The notes below the pieces were generated by a model. That model saw only the letters and a program-made list of their open reading frames with translations. It was not told where the DNA came from and did no database searches. A stretch of DNA of 60,052 nt from positions 1 through 60,052 of the IMG/VR virus record IMGVR_UViG_3300046557_000107. One strand, written 5' to 3'. The position numbers were made by a program, and so were the translations under genes. Origin of the DNA: a virus. Shown here piece by piece: positions 33,489-43,815 of the stretch (its first letter is position 1; each line of letters starts with the position of its first letter).

Positions 33489-36425
33489 TTACACCGGACC
33501 CATGTTGACCATGGATACGTCATGCGGCAAGAAGACGATGTCAATGTCTTCCTTAATCGACAACAAACCATCAGAACTCTGTTGCAGCAGCTTACGAATG
33601 CTGAACCCTGTCAGGTCATCCGCGTTACTGATCACGTCAACCGTACTGTCACCGGCCAGCGCGCTCAGCTTAACTGCCACCACTTCACTTGACGTACCAT
33701 CTTTCAACTGCCATGCCAAGTCGTTTGAACTGAACGTGGTAGTTCCGAACAGGCCCAAGTTAAGTGTCTGCGGAGTACTGGCATCCAGGGAGTCCTTCAA
33801 GCTTTGGTTCTTCATACCCGATGCAGTCAGGTAGTAGGTGACCACAAAGCTCAGGTCTTGACGCAGATACGAGGTGTAGTTGCTGTTGACCACTACCTTC
33901 TGATAACCCAGCTTGTTACGCGGCTGGTAGACCAGGCTAGTTTGATCAAGCGCAGACGATGCAAAGTAAGCCATGTCTTGACTGATCACGTTCACGAAGT
34001 AGTCTTTGGTCTCTTGGGCAAACTGTTCGTCATAGGCATCATGACTGAAGTAGTAAGCACCGTCGAAACCAATGAAGTCCCAGTGGTAGAGTTTTTCACG
34101 AGGAGACACTTCCACATACTTGCCTTCAGCATCCAGCATGTAGTCATCTTTGGTGTATTCCAACATGACACGAGGAGGTACGTTGTTATCGTACATCAAG
34201 TCGCCTGCATGGTGCTCTACCTGAGCCACACCATCAACAAAGATGATTTCCTTAAACTCATCGTCGGTACGTTTATAGATTGTTTCCGGATAAGTGAACG
34301 GAACATCCACTCCGTACTTCTTGAACTGCGCTTCACCGACCAGAGGTCTGATACGGCTGTACAGGTTCCCCAGCTTACGACCCAGTGCTACGCTGTACTG
34401 GGTTTCGATAATAGCCACCATCGGCACTGGGAACAGGCTCTGATCGATCTTGTCATCCGAGGAGGTAGCTGTGTTAGCCTTATCGCCCTGGAAGGTGAAG
34501 ATAAACGTCATGTCCAGTTCCAGAGGCACGCCAGTGGTTGGCTGGGTGTTACCGAACTGCACAAAGTTGGTGAAGTAAATCACGTCGTTAACATCAACGT
34601 CGAAACGGCTGTCCAAAGCAAACTGCCAGATCCGCTCACCATCTTCAGTCAGGCCATACAGCGTACCTGCAATGCTTGCCAGGCTGTTGGTGTCTTCAGG
34701 CTGTACCGACAGTTGAACGCCCAGGGTGGAATCATCCAGTTCCTGGTAGCTCTTACCGGAGGCCGTAACCACAGTGATCAGATACCCGGCATCGTTCTGT
34801 TCGATCGCTACCGTACCCACACCCACGTCAATACCCAACAGACTGTTCTCAGCCTTAAACGTCTGGCTCTTGAACTTGGGTTCATCCAGGTGATAGGTAC
34901 GCAACACCGCTTGGGAGTTGGTCAGGTCCATCACATAGTAGAACGGTGTGTACACCAGCGTGGTACTGGCTACCAGATCAACCTTGCCTTCGTTGCTTCT
35001 GGCTTCGTAGGAGTTCTTGGTAATCTGGTTGATCAACACGGTGGTTGGTTGGCTGATGTCGAATAGCACGTTGTGCGGAATGGTGATCCTGGATCCGTTG
35101 TCGATAACCACGCCACTGCCGATCAGGCTGTTGACCGACGCCAGGTAACTACCAACAAAGCACGCCATAGGCGCAAACAGCTTCTTGTTGTCCTGGATCC
35201 GAAGTTCCTTGGTCAACGAGTAGCTGCGCTTGGTCAAGTAGTCAATCGACTTAACCGAGTTGTAACCGTAGTTCTCCACGGTACCAATCAGGTTGTTCTC
35301 AGTGATCGGAAGGTTACGCTGACGACGGCCGTTGATAAAGGAAGCCTTCATCTGAGCAAACGGAATAGCGTTGCTACCACCAGAGGTTGACGTCATTGCG
35401 CGCCAAGCCATGCCACCCGAGGACTTCAGTGCATTGGAGAAAGGCCCCAGAGTACCAGCGCCGAAACGATAGTCCTGGTAGTTAACCCCCACATCACCCA
35501 GAGCAGTCTGAGTAAAGTCCTTCAACAACTCGCCTTTGGTGGTGTAGGTGTAGATGTCGATCGACCCAATACCCAGACCGTTGGCAATGTAGACATCAGG
35601 AATCTTGTAACCAAACTTCTGGTTACTGACATCCAGACTCAAAGCCAGGGTAGCGGTGTTCGGATCGAACACATCCTGGTCATAGCTCACCAGAAGTTCA
35701 GACTTTACCCCACCTACTGTTTGGAACGCACGAACTGCGAACAGGTAGTCGGGGAAGCTAACCTCGCCGCTGCAACCAGAACTTTGGTTAGAGGTCAGGT
35801 TCTCTGTTGGCAAGCAGACCAACTGACGGCAAGGGATAACGATCGTCAGGTAACCGTTAGGCGTTACAACACGCTTCAGGAGGTTGTTGGCGATTGGATT
35901 AAGCGGGTTGTTGGTGGAGTCATCGTAGACCACCTGGTAACCCGTCTGCTCGCTGTAGCGGATCTCCACACCGTTCTCGATGCCAAAGGTATAACCACCG
36001 AAGGTGAACTCACTGTCCTTAGGCAGCAAAAGCATTTTGTACGTGAAGGTACTCTTGCCCAGCGTTACCGTAACGTCCTTAGCCAGAGACATAAAAACTT
36101 CAGTCTGGATAGCGTATTGCAGATCCATGATCGACGGTGTGCCGAACATACCTACTTGTTCTTCCTCAGACATGTGACGGCTGAGGTCTGCGGTACTACG
36201 GGCGTGTGCAGGAAACATCTTGGCAACAGCATCATCGATGCGGTTCAGGATCCCGTGAGCGGAACCCAAAATGATGTCAGTACCGAAGACAAATGGGTGT
36301 GTCTTGCTATTGAGTTTTACCGACTTGTCGAAGTAGTCGTTCTCAACCTGATTGACAACACGGTTTACCCCACGGATAGGGTTGTTGGCCAGTGCGATCA
36401 ATTCGTTCTGTGTAATGTCGGCCAT
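33489..36425 (-). CDS. Large virion structural protein, 978 aa (baseplate-type candidate)
   Basis: This is the largest protein of the window. It is rich in beta-structure (Thr, Ser, Asn, Val, Tyr) with regularly spaced hydrophobic strands and no enzymatic motif, as expected for a baseplate or tail component. It follows the 358-residue structural gene on the same strand with no gap (ATG 36425, stop of the other at 36426). Which baseplate part it forms cannot be told from the sequence. The minus-strand pair is separate from the plus-strand inner-body cluster, suggesting its own promoter. Confidence 0.68.
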   Translation of the reverse strand: MADITQNELIALANNPIRGVNRVVNQVENDYFDKSVKLNSKTHPFVFGTDIILGSAHGILNRIDDAVAKMFPAHARSTADLSRHMSEEEQVGMFGTPSIMDLQYAIQTEVFMSLAKDVTVTLGKSTFTYKMLLLPKDSEFTFGGYTFGIENGVEIRYSEQTGYQVVYDDSTNNPLNPIANNLLKRVVTPNGYLTIVIPCRQLVCLPTENLTSNQSSGCSGEVSFPDYLFAVRAFQTVGGVKSELLVSYDQDVFDPNTATLALSLDVSNQKFGYKIPDVYIANGLGIGSIDIYTYTTKGELLKDFTQTALGDVGVNYQDYRFGAGTLGPFSNALKSSGGMAWRAMTSTSGGSNAIPFAQMKASFINGRRQRNLPITENNLIGTVENYGYNSVKSIDYLTKRSYSLTKELRIQDNKKLFAPMACFVGSYLASVNSLIGSGVVIDNGSRITIPHNVLFDISQPTTVLINQITKNSYEARSNEGKVDLVASTTLVYTPFYYVMDLTNSQAVLRTYHLDEPKFKSQTFKAENSLLGIDVGVGTVAIEQNDAGYLITVVTASGKSYQELDDSTLGVQLSVQPEDTNSLASIAGTLYGLTEDGERIWQFALDSRFDVDVNDVIYFTNFVQFGNTQPTTGVPLELDMTFIFTFQGDKANTATSSDDKIDQSLFPVPMVAIIETQYSVALGRKLGNLYSRIRPLVGEAQFKKYGVDVPFTYPETIYKRTDDEFKEIIFVDGVAQVEHHAGDLMYDNNVPPRVMLEYTKDDYMLDAEGKYVEVSPREKLYHWDFIGFDGAYYFSHDAYDEQFAQETKDYFVNVISQDMAYFASSALDQTSLVYQPRNKLGYQKVVVNSNYTSYLRQDLSFVVTYYLTASGMKNQSLKDSLDASTPQTLNLGLFGTTTFSSNDLAWQLKDGTSSEVVAVKLSALAGDSTVDVISNADDLTGFSIRKLLQQSSDGLLSIKEDIDIVFLPHDVSMVNMGPV

Positions 36426-37502
36426 TTACTTGTCACCCCAGTATTCCATTTCCATCGAGTTCAGGTTGATCCAGGGGTAGCACAGCGCATAGTTAGCTGC
36501 GTAGTACTCACTGAACTTCAACTTGCGGTAGTTGTTTTCCCGAACGCTTGGGTTCATGTTTGGATTAAAGAACAACGTGGTACGGTTAAACATATCCGCA
36601 ACACGTAAGTTGTTATAACGGAAGACCACGCTAGGGAAGTTGATCTCGACTTCATCCTGACCCTGGCCTCGCAGACTGTTCTGCGTACGGTCGATGGTAC
36701 TGAATGCACCCGATGGGTAGGTGTTCGGCCAACAGTAGCCGTTCATGTAGATCCCTTCGATACTCCGCATGTTCTTGTTCATGATGATGTGATAGACACG
36801 CATGTCGTAATCACGGTAGTTCTGGATCAGGGCCTCTGGGTAAGGCTCCATTCCTTCGTCACCCAGCGTAACCCCTTCAATGTAGTGGTTGATCACGTCG
36901 AAGATAAACGGAACCACACCCGGCTTAGGGTTATGAAAGGTCAGACGCATCTCGTAGTCGTAGTTAACCTTCAGGATCCCGTTTGGGTACTGATAGACTT
37001 CCTTACGAATACCAGGCTGAGATTTCTCTACCGGCATGTTGACGTCAGGGAATCCAGAAGAGACCTTAACCAGGTTGGTTAAGCAGCCCATCCACGGGTA
37101 CAGTGGGTCCAACATTGCACTGTTACCACTGTTGGCTCTTCCCCAGACAGGATCTAGCAACCCCTTAACGTAATGCTGTAGGGTATTTCGATCTGGGTTA
37201 TACAACGGCAACATTTGAGGATGTTTTATCACGTTTTCGTCGGATAAGTTCAACAACGGCCGGTTAATAAAGACTAATCCTATGGTGTCGTCGGGGATGG
37301 GAGCCAACTGGTTCCCAGGGCCTAGAATTCGTACCCCTTTCAACATACTGATCAGCGCACTAGAGTAACCGGGCCCACCGTTTTCTCTAAACGCATATTC
37401 CAGCCATTCGTCATATGTCTGAGAGTTTAGATCACCTGCGGGTTCTTCATTCCCTGGGGTCTTGTCGTACCACCCGCCATACTGATTCGGATCATCCGCC
37501 AT
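36426..37502 (-). CDS. Virion structural protein, 358 aa
   Basis: The protein is Asn/Pro/Tyr-rich and beta-type, with many aromatic residues near the C-terminus, and no motif recognised. ATG 37502 is preferred to ATG 37517 because GGGAGCCAGAGA lies just before it. It is the first gene of a two-gene minus-strand unit and divergent from 37536, with only 33 bases between the starts. It is likely a tail or baseplate component together with the 978-residue protein. Confidence 0.65.
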   Translation of the reverse strand: MADDPNQYGGWYDKTPGNEEPAGDLNSQTYDEWLEYAFRENGGPGYSSALISMLKGVRILGPGNQLAPIPDDTIGLVFINRPLLNLSDENVIKHPQMLPLYNPDRNTLQHYVKGLLDPVWGRANSGNSAMLDPLYPWMGCLTNLVKVSSGFPDVNMPVEKSQPGIRKEVYQYPNGILKVNYDYEMRLTFHNPKPGVVPFIFDVINHYIEGVTLGDEGMEPYPEALIQNYRDYDMRVYHIIMNKNMRSIEGIYMNGYCWPNTYPSGAFSTIDRTQNSLRGQGQDEVEINFPSVVFRYNNLRVADMFNRTTLFFNPNMNPSVRENNYRKLKFSEYYAANYALCYPWINLNSMEMEYWGDK

Positions 37503-37535
37503 TTCTCTGGCTCCCATTAATGAAGGTAATTAAAA

Positions 37536-38639
37536 ATGATTGGTAACGTATTAGGTCTGGGGTCTTACCTGCTGGATATTGCAAGTAAGTTTTATCCCGA
37601 TAGCAAAGACATAAACTCCGCCGCCAAGGTGGCGGGCCAGGTTCAACGTTCATACAATGTGGTCTCGACCACCTCGGTCCATCAGAGTGCCAACCGCGCT
37701 ATCATTGCACCAATGGTAGGTGTTGAGCAGTCCCTTCTGCATCAAGAATTCATGGCTGATCTCATGCAGATCATCATGTTGCGTGACGTGGTCGCCACTT
37801 TGACGCACCTGGCCCTTGAAGGCACCGTGGCAATGGGTGTCCAGATCAAGGATGTCATCGGGTCGATCAACCCTAACCGTGCCGGTATGATGGCGCTGAT
37901 GGGCTGTGAAGCCTACGACAACAACATCCCCAACGGCGACAAAGAAGACAAGAAGCCAGAGCACGATTACGTTCAAGTCGGCGGCAAGTCCATGCCTGAT
38001 CTGAACGAGTACACCCCGTTGGCCGTTGGTAAAGTGGTTAACGCCACCCTGGTTACCGAGCGCGGTGGCAAGATCGAGTTCCCGCTGACCTTCCGTCAGA
38101 TCCCGGTCCCGATGTCGACCAAGGATCTTAAGCGTACCTTCTCGGCGGCCAAGATCGAAGAAGGTTTCTTTGCTCGCCTGACCATGGCGAAGACCGCTGA
38201 GATCACCTACCCTGAATTCCTCAGTGGTCGTGATGTCATCAAAGAACGCTTCAACATCCGCAACGAAGAGATGTCGGGTTACTATAAAGAAGCCCTGCGT
38301 CGTGAAACCGGTAACAAGCTCACGGCTGTACGTACCGGCGTGGTCAGCTTCAACAGCATGGCCAACTCCTTCATCATCTCCCAGGAAACGGCTACCCAGC
38401 TGGAACTGGACCTCGGTAAGCGTTTCCGCGACCCACGTTCGCGTGAAGGTATCTTCAAAGCTGTGGTGGCTAACACCATCGTAGTCTGCAACGAAGACCG
38501 AGGTATCTACACCTTCTACACCCACGGTAGCGATATGCCTGAAGTTTACACCCGTAAAGATATCGCAATCAAATCCAAAAAAGATTCCGGTTCCAACACT
38601 CTGGCGGACCTGGTCAAGTTGCTTAACGGAGGCATGTGA
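37536..38639 (+). CDS. Virion structural protein, 367 aa
   Basis: The gene starts at ATG 37536. Residues 1-120 are hydrophobic and helical, and MGCE/A (about residue 127) resembles the G-x-E head-protease sites of its neighbours. The remainder is mixed alpha/beta. The stop overlaps the region of the next start (ATGTGATGG). It opens the plus-strand cluster 37536-42356. Confidence 0.7.
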   Translation: MIGNVLGLGSYLLDIASKFYPDSKDINSAAKVAGQVQRSYNVVSTTSVHQSANRAIIAPMVGVEQSLLHQEFMADLMQIIMLRDVVATLTHLALEGTVAMGVQIKDVIGSINPNRAGMMALMGCEAYDNNIPNGDKEDKKPEHDYVQVGGKSMPDLNEYTPLAVGKVVNATLVTERGGKIEFPLTFRQIPVPMSTKDLKRTFSAAKIEEGFFARLTMAKTAEITYPEFLSGRDVIKERFNIRNEEMSGYYKEALRRETGNKLTAVRTGVVSFNSMANSFIISQETATQLELDLGKRFRDPRSREGIFKAVVANTIVVCNEDRGIYTFYTHGSDMPEVYTRKDIAIKSKKDSGSNTLADLVKLLNGGM

Positions 38640-39520
38640 TGGATATTTTCTCCTACGTCGGGAAAGTAAAGGCGGTAAAGAAGAACGAAATCCTGGCATC
38701 TATCCTGAACGTCAAGGTAGCGGGCGAAGACCTCAAGGCCAGTCTGGAAAACCTCCAGAGCAACAACATCGACCTGAGCGATCAGATTGAACACTGGGTA
38801 ATCACCCGTAGTCTGAAAAAGGCTATCACCAGTGCAGGCTTCAACGCCAGCGATCTGGTTGGTGTGTCCAGGCACAACATCGTCGCTATTGACGTGCTTA
38901 CCACCGAGCTGACCAAGGCTGTTAACAGCTATCGCGAAAGTCTGTGGGACGGCAAGCTGATGACTGTTAAGCAGGCTAACCTGTTGAACGTTATCGAGTT
39001 CCTGAACTTCTGGCTGCGTTACACCCGCATGGTCTACGATGTACTGCTGACCATGAACAACCAGAAAGTCGATCCGGCCCGTTACCTGCAACCGATCGAC
39101 CTGAAGTTCATCAACGGCACTTCTTCGTTCTACACCAACTTCAGTATCGACCTGCTGCGCGGTGCGGCTGCGATCATGAAGAACATGAACAACCTGCCGG
39201 ACATCGAGATCACTCAGACCTCGTTGGACGTCATGGAAAGCACCGGCGGCAAGACCCAGGTTGACCTGCTCAACAAGGGCTTTGGCATCCACCTGGTTAA
39301 CCCGATCTTCTGGTTGGGTCTGGGTTGGAGCAAGATCCAAGGCATGCGTATCGAGAAGATGCGCCGCGACAACGAGTACTTCGCCATGAAGATCTCGCAA
39401 GCGATCAACCTGCGTAACGGCACGAACGACCCTGAGCTTGATCGTCGTATCGAAGTCTACCAGGACAAGATCATTCGCAACGACCACACCATTTCCGAGA
39501 TCGAGGCCGACTATGCCTGA
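38639..39520 (+). CDS. Virion-cluster protein, 293 aa
   Basis: ATG 38639 shares a base with the previous stop; GGAGG lies 8 bases upstream, making it a better choice than GTG 38636. The protein is helical and charged, with an IRNDH...SEIEADYA C-terminus, and no known motif. Tight packing indicates co-translation with its neighbours. Confidence 0.72.
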   Translation: MDIFSYVGKVKAVKKNEILASILNVKVAGEDLKASLENLQSNNIDLSDQIEHWVITRSLKKAITSAGFNASDLVGVSRHNIVAIDVLTTELTKAVNSYRESLWDGKLMTVKQANLLNVIEFLNFWLRYTRMVYDVLLTMNNQKVDPARYLQPIDLKFINGTSSFYTNFSIDLLRGAAAIMKNMNNLPDIEITQTSLDVMESTGGKTQVDLLNKGFGIHLVNPIFWLGLGWSKIQGMRIEKMRRDNEYFAMKISQAINLRNGTNDPELDRRIEVYQDKIIRNDHTISEIEADYA

Positions 39521-40031
39521 ATTTCGCCGGGGTAACAACGGGTACGTCAGCGCTCACCTGAGTGATGGTGAACTGGCAGCCATGTTCAAGAACCTGAAGT
39601 ACCTCCGTCAGGATGCGTACCAGGATTTCGAACTGATCATGAAAGGTGACGTAACCATCGAAACCCTGCGCGAAGTAACTGCCCTGTGCGGTACTTCCTT
39701 TGCAGGGTGGATGGAAGTCAACTTCGATAGCGGCAAGGGGCCGTTGTCTGAACTGGTCCGTGACATCGTTCATTTCCTGAATGGTCGTTGTGGTCATCGT
39801 CAGCTGATCACGTCTGTGGGTATCCAGGAGAACAAACTCCAGGACGCTAACAGTACCCGTTACGGTACATACACGCCATCCAGTCGCACAGGCGGCCATG
39901 CGGCCTTCTTGCAGGATGGGGACATGGTCTATGACAATGACCTTTACCGTCTTTTGGCTGGTGTAGGGGCGGGCGTCGTTGGACGCATCTTCTTACTCCT
40001 AGGGGGAGAGACCTACTATGGGTCAAATTAA
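39513..40031 (+). CDS. Hypothetical virion-cluster protein, 172 aa
   Basis: The gene starts at ATG 39513 (GAGGCC upstream), overlapping the previous gene by 8 bases; an ATG at 39438 would lie deep in that gene and gives an unnatural Arg/Thr/Ser leader. The C-terminal 30 residues (LLAGVGAGVVGRIFLLLGG) are hydrophobic and Gly-rich, so a membrane-inserting or membrane-contacting end is possible. It overlaps the next gene by 14 bases. Confidence 0.72.
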   Translation: MPEFRRGNNGYVSAHLSDGELAAMFKNLKYLRQDAYQDFELIMKGDVTIETLREVTALCGTSFAGWMEVNFDSGKGPLSELVRDIVHFLNGRCGHRQLITSVGIQENKLQDANSTRYGTYTPSSRTGGHAAFLQDGDMVYDNDLYRLLAGVGAGVVGRIFLLLGGETYYGSN

Positions 40032-41331
40032 CCAGGAACTCCAGCTGGCTGCTGAAATGGCTGCTATCTCTGCGGTTAAGTCTGCCGAGATTGTCAGCCT
40101 GGCCAAAGACACTGGCGACCTTGATCGTTTTCAGGGTCGTCTGGATGACAGCAAGGATCGTGTCAACATGGTTAAGGCGGTGCTCTCGGGTACTGAACCT
40201 CACCAGGTCACACCTGAGCTGGCCAATGCCATGGACAACTCGCTGGCGCGCTCCAATGTGGACATTCCGCCTGTAAGCGGTTTGGACGCTGTAGAAGGCG
40301 CTGAAGCCCTCGGACGAACCCTGATGCCGGAAGATTACCTTTTGACCCGTCTGATGGGCTGTGAGAGCTTCCTGGGTGACTTCTTCCGTAAGTCCAAGGA
40401 AGTGGTAGTCCGCATCAACGATGGTTTCAAGGAAGCGTACATCGTCTTCACTCAGAACCACGACAGTCTGGTTGATGCCGTGGATGCGCTGGAACGTGGT
40501 ATCGACGCTACTCCAAAGTTTGATGAAGGTCGCGAGAACCTGTTGCTGGGTGCTCGTCTGTTTAACCTGTTTAAGGTTAACGGCCAGATCAGCGGTGACT
40601 GGACGGGTGATGTCAGTAAGCTGAGTCGCACTATCTCGGCTGTAAGCTCCAACTACTACCTGAACAGCAAAAACAACATGAATGCTGCCCTGAGTTACTT
40701 CGGTGGGTTTGCAGGATTGGATCAGGCACTGGGGTTGGACCGCTTTCTCATGCTGCCGTCTCAGCTGCCGTCGACTCCGTTCAAGGAATGCAACAAACCA
40801 AACAAAGACTTCACCACTGGTCGCGTTACTGCGAAACAGTCGGTTGAGTTGATGGGCGGGGCGTACTTCATTGACATCCGTCAGAGTCATCCGAACTACC
40901 GCATGCATACCCCCGAGGATGTCGAGCAGTTCCTCTACATCTACCTCAACGAAGAGCTGACTGGTTTCGAAAACAGTTCTGAAGTGATTTACCCGAAACT
41001 GGGTAATGAAGTGAAGAGCCTGTCGACTCAGCAGATCAAGGTGATTGCAAAACACCTGAAAGAACTGTTGAAGGAATGGAGCAAGGTCTTCGAAGCGGGC
41101 GATAAGTACAAGCTGGCGGACAGCGATTACAACGATGTTGCCAAAGGCATCTACGAGTCGCAGATGGACGATGAACTGAAAGACAAGGTACTCAGTGCCT
41201 TCTCGTCGATCGTTCGTCGTAACCAGATCGAGCTGCTGACTCTGCGGGCCTCTCTGACCAGTTACCTGACCTTGGTTATCCACGGCTTGATCGAGCTGTC
41301 GAACCTCTCGGTTAAGGCCAACACGCCGTAA
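40018..41331 (+). CDS. Inner-body/head protein with G-x-E sites, 437 aa
   Basis: ATG 40018 follows GGGGGAGAG. VEGAE/A (residues 94-96) and MGCE/S (114-116) are followed by FLGDFFRKSKEVVVRIN, matching the pattern of a cleavage site plus amphipathic segment in this family. The body is helical. It is closely packed with 39513 (overlap) and 41343 (11 bases). Confidence 0.73.
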   Translation: MGQINQELQLAAEMAAISAVKSAEIVSLAKDTGDLDRFQGRLDDSKDRVNMVKAVLSGTEPHQVTPELANAMDNSLARSNVDIPPVSGLDAVEGAEALGRTLMPEDYLLTRLMGCESFLGDFFRKSKEVVVRINDGFKEAYIVFTQNHDSLVDAVDALERGIDATPKFDEGRENLLLGARLFNLFKVNGQISGDWTGDVSKLSRTISAVSSNYYLNSKNNMNAALSYFGGFAGLDQALGLDRFLMLPSQLPSTPFKECNKPNKDFTTGRVTAKQSVELMGGAYFIDIRQSHPNYRMHTPEDVEQFLYIYLNEELTGFENSSEVIYPKLGNEVKSLSTQQIKVIAKHLKELLKEWSKVFEAGDKYKLADSDYNDVAKGIYESQMDDELKDKVLSAFSSIVRRNQIELLTLRASLTSYLTLVIHGLIELSNLSVKANTP

Positions 41332-41342
41332 GGAGGCTGGTC

Positions 41343-42356
41343 ATGAGCAGTACAAAGCAGCTGTATCGCAATTGCCTGGAGAACCGTATCGAGGGGCTGT
41401 GCGTCGAGAATGAACTGTGGGCTCTGGGTCGTCAACTGACCAATGACCCACATCGGCTAAAGATCCGCGTTGAAGGTAACGAGGACTTTATGGAGAGCGT
41501 CAAGGAGCTTGGCTCCGGGATGTTTGAAGTTAGCAAGTGGGTTGGTGGTAAAACTATCGACCTGTTTGGTAAGGCCCTTGGCGCGGCAGGTGCTGGCTTG
41601 TACCGTGCCTTCAGCGACAACGATACCTTGATCCGTAAGCTGACGCAAAACTTCAGCAAGATCGAGGATCATGAGTTGAACCTCAGCAAAACCACGATTG
41701 CCCTGATCACTGCCAATGGCGACATTGGTCATATCAGTCATGATATGGACACTCTGCTGAGCTCGTTGGATGCACTGGATAAGCACAGCAAAGAGATTCT
41801 GAGTTACCTGGACAAACAGCTGATCGTCGTCCGCAAACTCAAGGGTGCCTCATCATCTGAAAACATCTTCGCTATTGTGGAGGAGTTTGAAGCTGTGAAG
41901 TATCCATCGTTTAAGTTACCGCATTCAAAGGGTACTACGACGTACTCGGATGCGCTGCCAGGTGGCAAGGTCTGGGAATGTGTTTACGGCGACGGCAAGT
42001 CTCCGAAATATGTTATAGGCGGTGACGCGCCTGCCGAAGCGGGCTCAACCGTGACTTTGTCCAAGTCTGAAGTCAACACTCTGTTGAATAAGCTGGACAA
42101 GATCAACTCTATGCATAAGCGCTTGAAGTCGTCTTACGACAGTTACTTGAGCTTTCTCAAGAGCTGGTCGGAGATGGTTAAGTCTGTCGACTCTAACCTG
42201 AGCAAGCTGGATAAGGTTAGTTCGAGCGCTATGTCGGAGGCTGAGAAGATCCTCTCTGGGGAGGCCAATGCGTTGGCATTCTATAGCGGATTCACTCCTC
42301 GGGTGGTCAGCTACACCGACAGGTACATTCATGGTGTGCTTGGTGTTTTCGCTTGA
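41343..42356 (+). CDS. Inner-body/head protein, 337 aa
   Basis: The gene has a strong AAGGAGG ribosome site. A short propeptide ends in VEGNE/D (residues 45-47), followed by an amphipathic segment with SKWVGGKTIDLFGKAL. Residues 100-160 and 240-310 are long helical, coiled-coil-like runs. It belongs to the same layout family as 26222, 31156, 42410, 43816 and 45377. Confidence 0.72.
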   Translation: MSSTKQLYRNCLENRIEGLCVENELWALGRQLTNDPHRLKIRVEGNEDFMESVKELGSGMFEVSKWVGGKTIDLFGKALGAAGAGLYRAFSDNDTLIRKLTQNFSKIEDHELNLSKTTIALITANGDIGHISHDMDTLLSSLDALDKHSKEILSYLDKQLIVVRKLKGASSSENIFAIVEEFEAVKYPSFKLPHSKGTTTYSDALPGGKVWECVYGDGKSPKYVIGGDAPAEAGSTVTLSKSEVNTLLNKLDKINSMHKRLKSSYDSYLSFLKSWSEMVKSVDSNLSKLDKVSSSAMSEAEKILSGEANALAFYSGFTPRVVSYTDRYIHGVLGVFA

Positions 42357-42409
42357 ACCGTTTAATTAAACACACAATTTTCCTTCGTTAACGAAAAAGG
42401 ATACACGCA

Positions 42410-43678
42410 ATGACCATCAACATTCTTGACATGTACGCCGGCGCCGAAGATCTGGAACTGGGCGGCGAAGGTAGCGGCGCAGTGGTTGACGCTGTCGAAG
42501 ACGTCATCAAAACCGAAATCGCCGAAGTGACCGTAGCGATCGAAGAGCAATCCAACCAGGTTGAACAACTGGTTGCCAAGGTCGACGACCTGGAAGAAGC
42601 TGTCGAAGAAGCGACCGAAGTCGTTGAAGGCATGGAATCCCTGATCAACTCCGGTAACTTCAACTCCCTGGCTTTCGCCAACCTGTACAACCGCGGCGTG
42701 AAGCTCGGTAACAAGCTGGGCGCGAACATCCAGGGCGACCGCGTTGGTGCTGAATCCATCACCGACGCTTCGACCGCTCAGATGTATGCTCGTCAGGGCA
42801 TGGAAAGCATCATGGACTCGATCAAGGAATACGGTCGTAAGGCCATCGAGTTCATCAAGCACATCTTCAACGGCGTGATCAACTTCTTCGTGTCGATCTT
42901 CGACAAGGCCGCGGCCATCGAGAAGCGCTGCGACCAGCTGAAGAAACGCCTGGAAGAAGGCGCCAAGGTCAAAGAGCTGATCAAGCTCGGCTCCTGGAAC
43001 GTGTACATCGACTACGCCAAAGGCGGCCTGGCCGGCTTCAAGGCTAAAGGCTTCGAAAGCTCGATGAACGCGATCGCCAAGCTGACCGAGCTGGGCAAGA
43101 ACGTTTCCGGCATCACCCTGGAAGACTTCAAGTCGGCTTACGCTGGCGTGATCTCGGCTATCAAGTCGGATGCCAAGGCAGCCGGCAAGTACAACGAGAA
43201 GAAAGCCGGTACTCACGACGTCCTGATCGGCGTGATCAACGGTGTTCGCATCCAGGCGTCCTACGTCGACAGCGACATCAAAACCATGGCTGACGCCGCC
43301 AACGCTGCCCGCTCCCTGAAGTTCGTGGTCATGAAAGACCCTGAAGCCAAGAAGCTGACCGGCGGTTCCGACGTCAAAGCCAAGCACGACAAATCGGCTC
43401 TCCTGAAAGAGATCTCTGACGTGCGTGGCATGGGCGCAAACCTGCGTAGCGCCAAAGTGGCCAAGGCTTTCAGCGCTGCTGAGCGTGACCGCGTTGTTGG
43501 TTCCCTGAACGCCATCAAAGCTGGCGAAAGCGACAAAGCGTCGGAAGTCAACGGCCAGGTTAACCTGGTTAAAGCTGTTTACAGCTCGACTTCCAGCGTG
43601 ACTACCAGCATGACCAAGTTCATGATGAACGGCGCTGCTGCCGCTCTGGACTGCGTTGCTGCTCACATCGCTCTGTAA
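42410..43678 (+). CDS. Abundant inner-body/head protein, 422 aa
   Basis: The N-terminal 76 residues are strongly acidic and ideal coiled coil. Several G-x-E sites follow: GME/S (74-76), GAE/S (113-115) and GME/S (130-132). The last is directly before the amphipathic IMDSIKEYGRKAIEFIK and HIFNGVINFFVSIF. Codon use is almost uniformly C-ending or otherwise optimal, more than in any neighbour except the capsid gene, so it is probably a high-copy virion protein like phiKZ gp93/gp95. A strong hairpin ends the transcript. Confidence 0.77.
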   Translation: MTINILDMYAGAEDLELGGEGSGAVVDAVEDVIKTEIAEVTVAIEEQSNQVEQLVAKVDDLEEAVEEATEVVEGMESLINSGNFNSLAFANLYNRGVKLGNKLGANIQGDRVGAESITDASTAQMYARQGMESIMDSIKEYGRKAIEFIKHIFNGVINFFVSIFDKAAAIEKRCDQLKKRLEEGAKVKELIKLGSWNVYIDYAKGGLAGFKAKGFESSMNAIAKLTELGKNVSGITLEDFKSAYAGVISAIKSDAKAAGKYNEKKAGTHDVLIGVINGVRIQASYVDSDIKTMADAANAARSLKFVVMKDPEAKKLTGGSDVKAKHDKSALLKEISDVRGMGANLRSAKVAKAFSAAERDRVVGSLNAIKAGESDKASEVNGQVNLVKAVYSSTSSVTTSMTKFMMNGAAAALDCVAAHIAL

Positions 43679-43709
43679 GGCGTGATGTTGCTGTAACACC
43701 GTAAGGTAG

Positions 43710-43739
43710 CTACTAAGGGCGAGCAATCGCCCTTAGTAG
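43710..43739 (+). terminator. Strong hairpin, 13-bp perfect stem
   Basis: CTACTAAGGGCGA (43710-43722) pairs exactly with TCGCCCTTAGTAG (43727-43739). It is followed by CTTATGG and, further on, T-rich sequence. It separates two inner-body-type genes. Confidence 0.82.
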
Positions 43740-43815
43740 TCTTATGGCCGCATTTTGTTTTTTCAAGGGATGCTATAGGTTTTGTTACATATCCTTTTTA
43801 ACAGGTACTTTCACC

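Noticed and set aside
33804-36608. 420- and 295-residue plus-strand frames inside the 978-residue minus-strand gene
   Set aside because: Composition (Val, Arg, Gln, His) is that of antisense shadows, and neither has a ribosome site or a convincing start.
39438-39512. N-terminal extension of the 39513 gene
   Set aside because: It overlaps the preceding gene heavily and encodes an Arg/Thr/Ser shadow sequence; 39513 has a ribosome site.
43744-43815. N-terminal extension of the 43816 gene
   Set aside because: It begins at the end of a terminator hairpin and encodes an unlikely Phe/Cys-rich leader; homologous layout starts at 43816.
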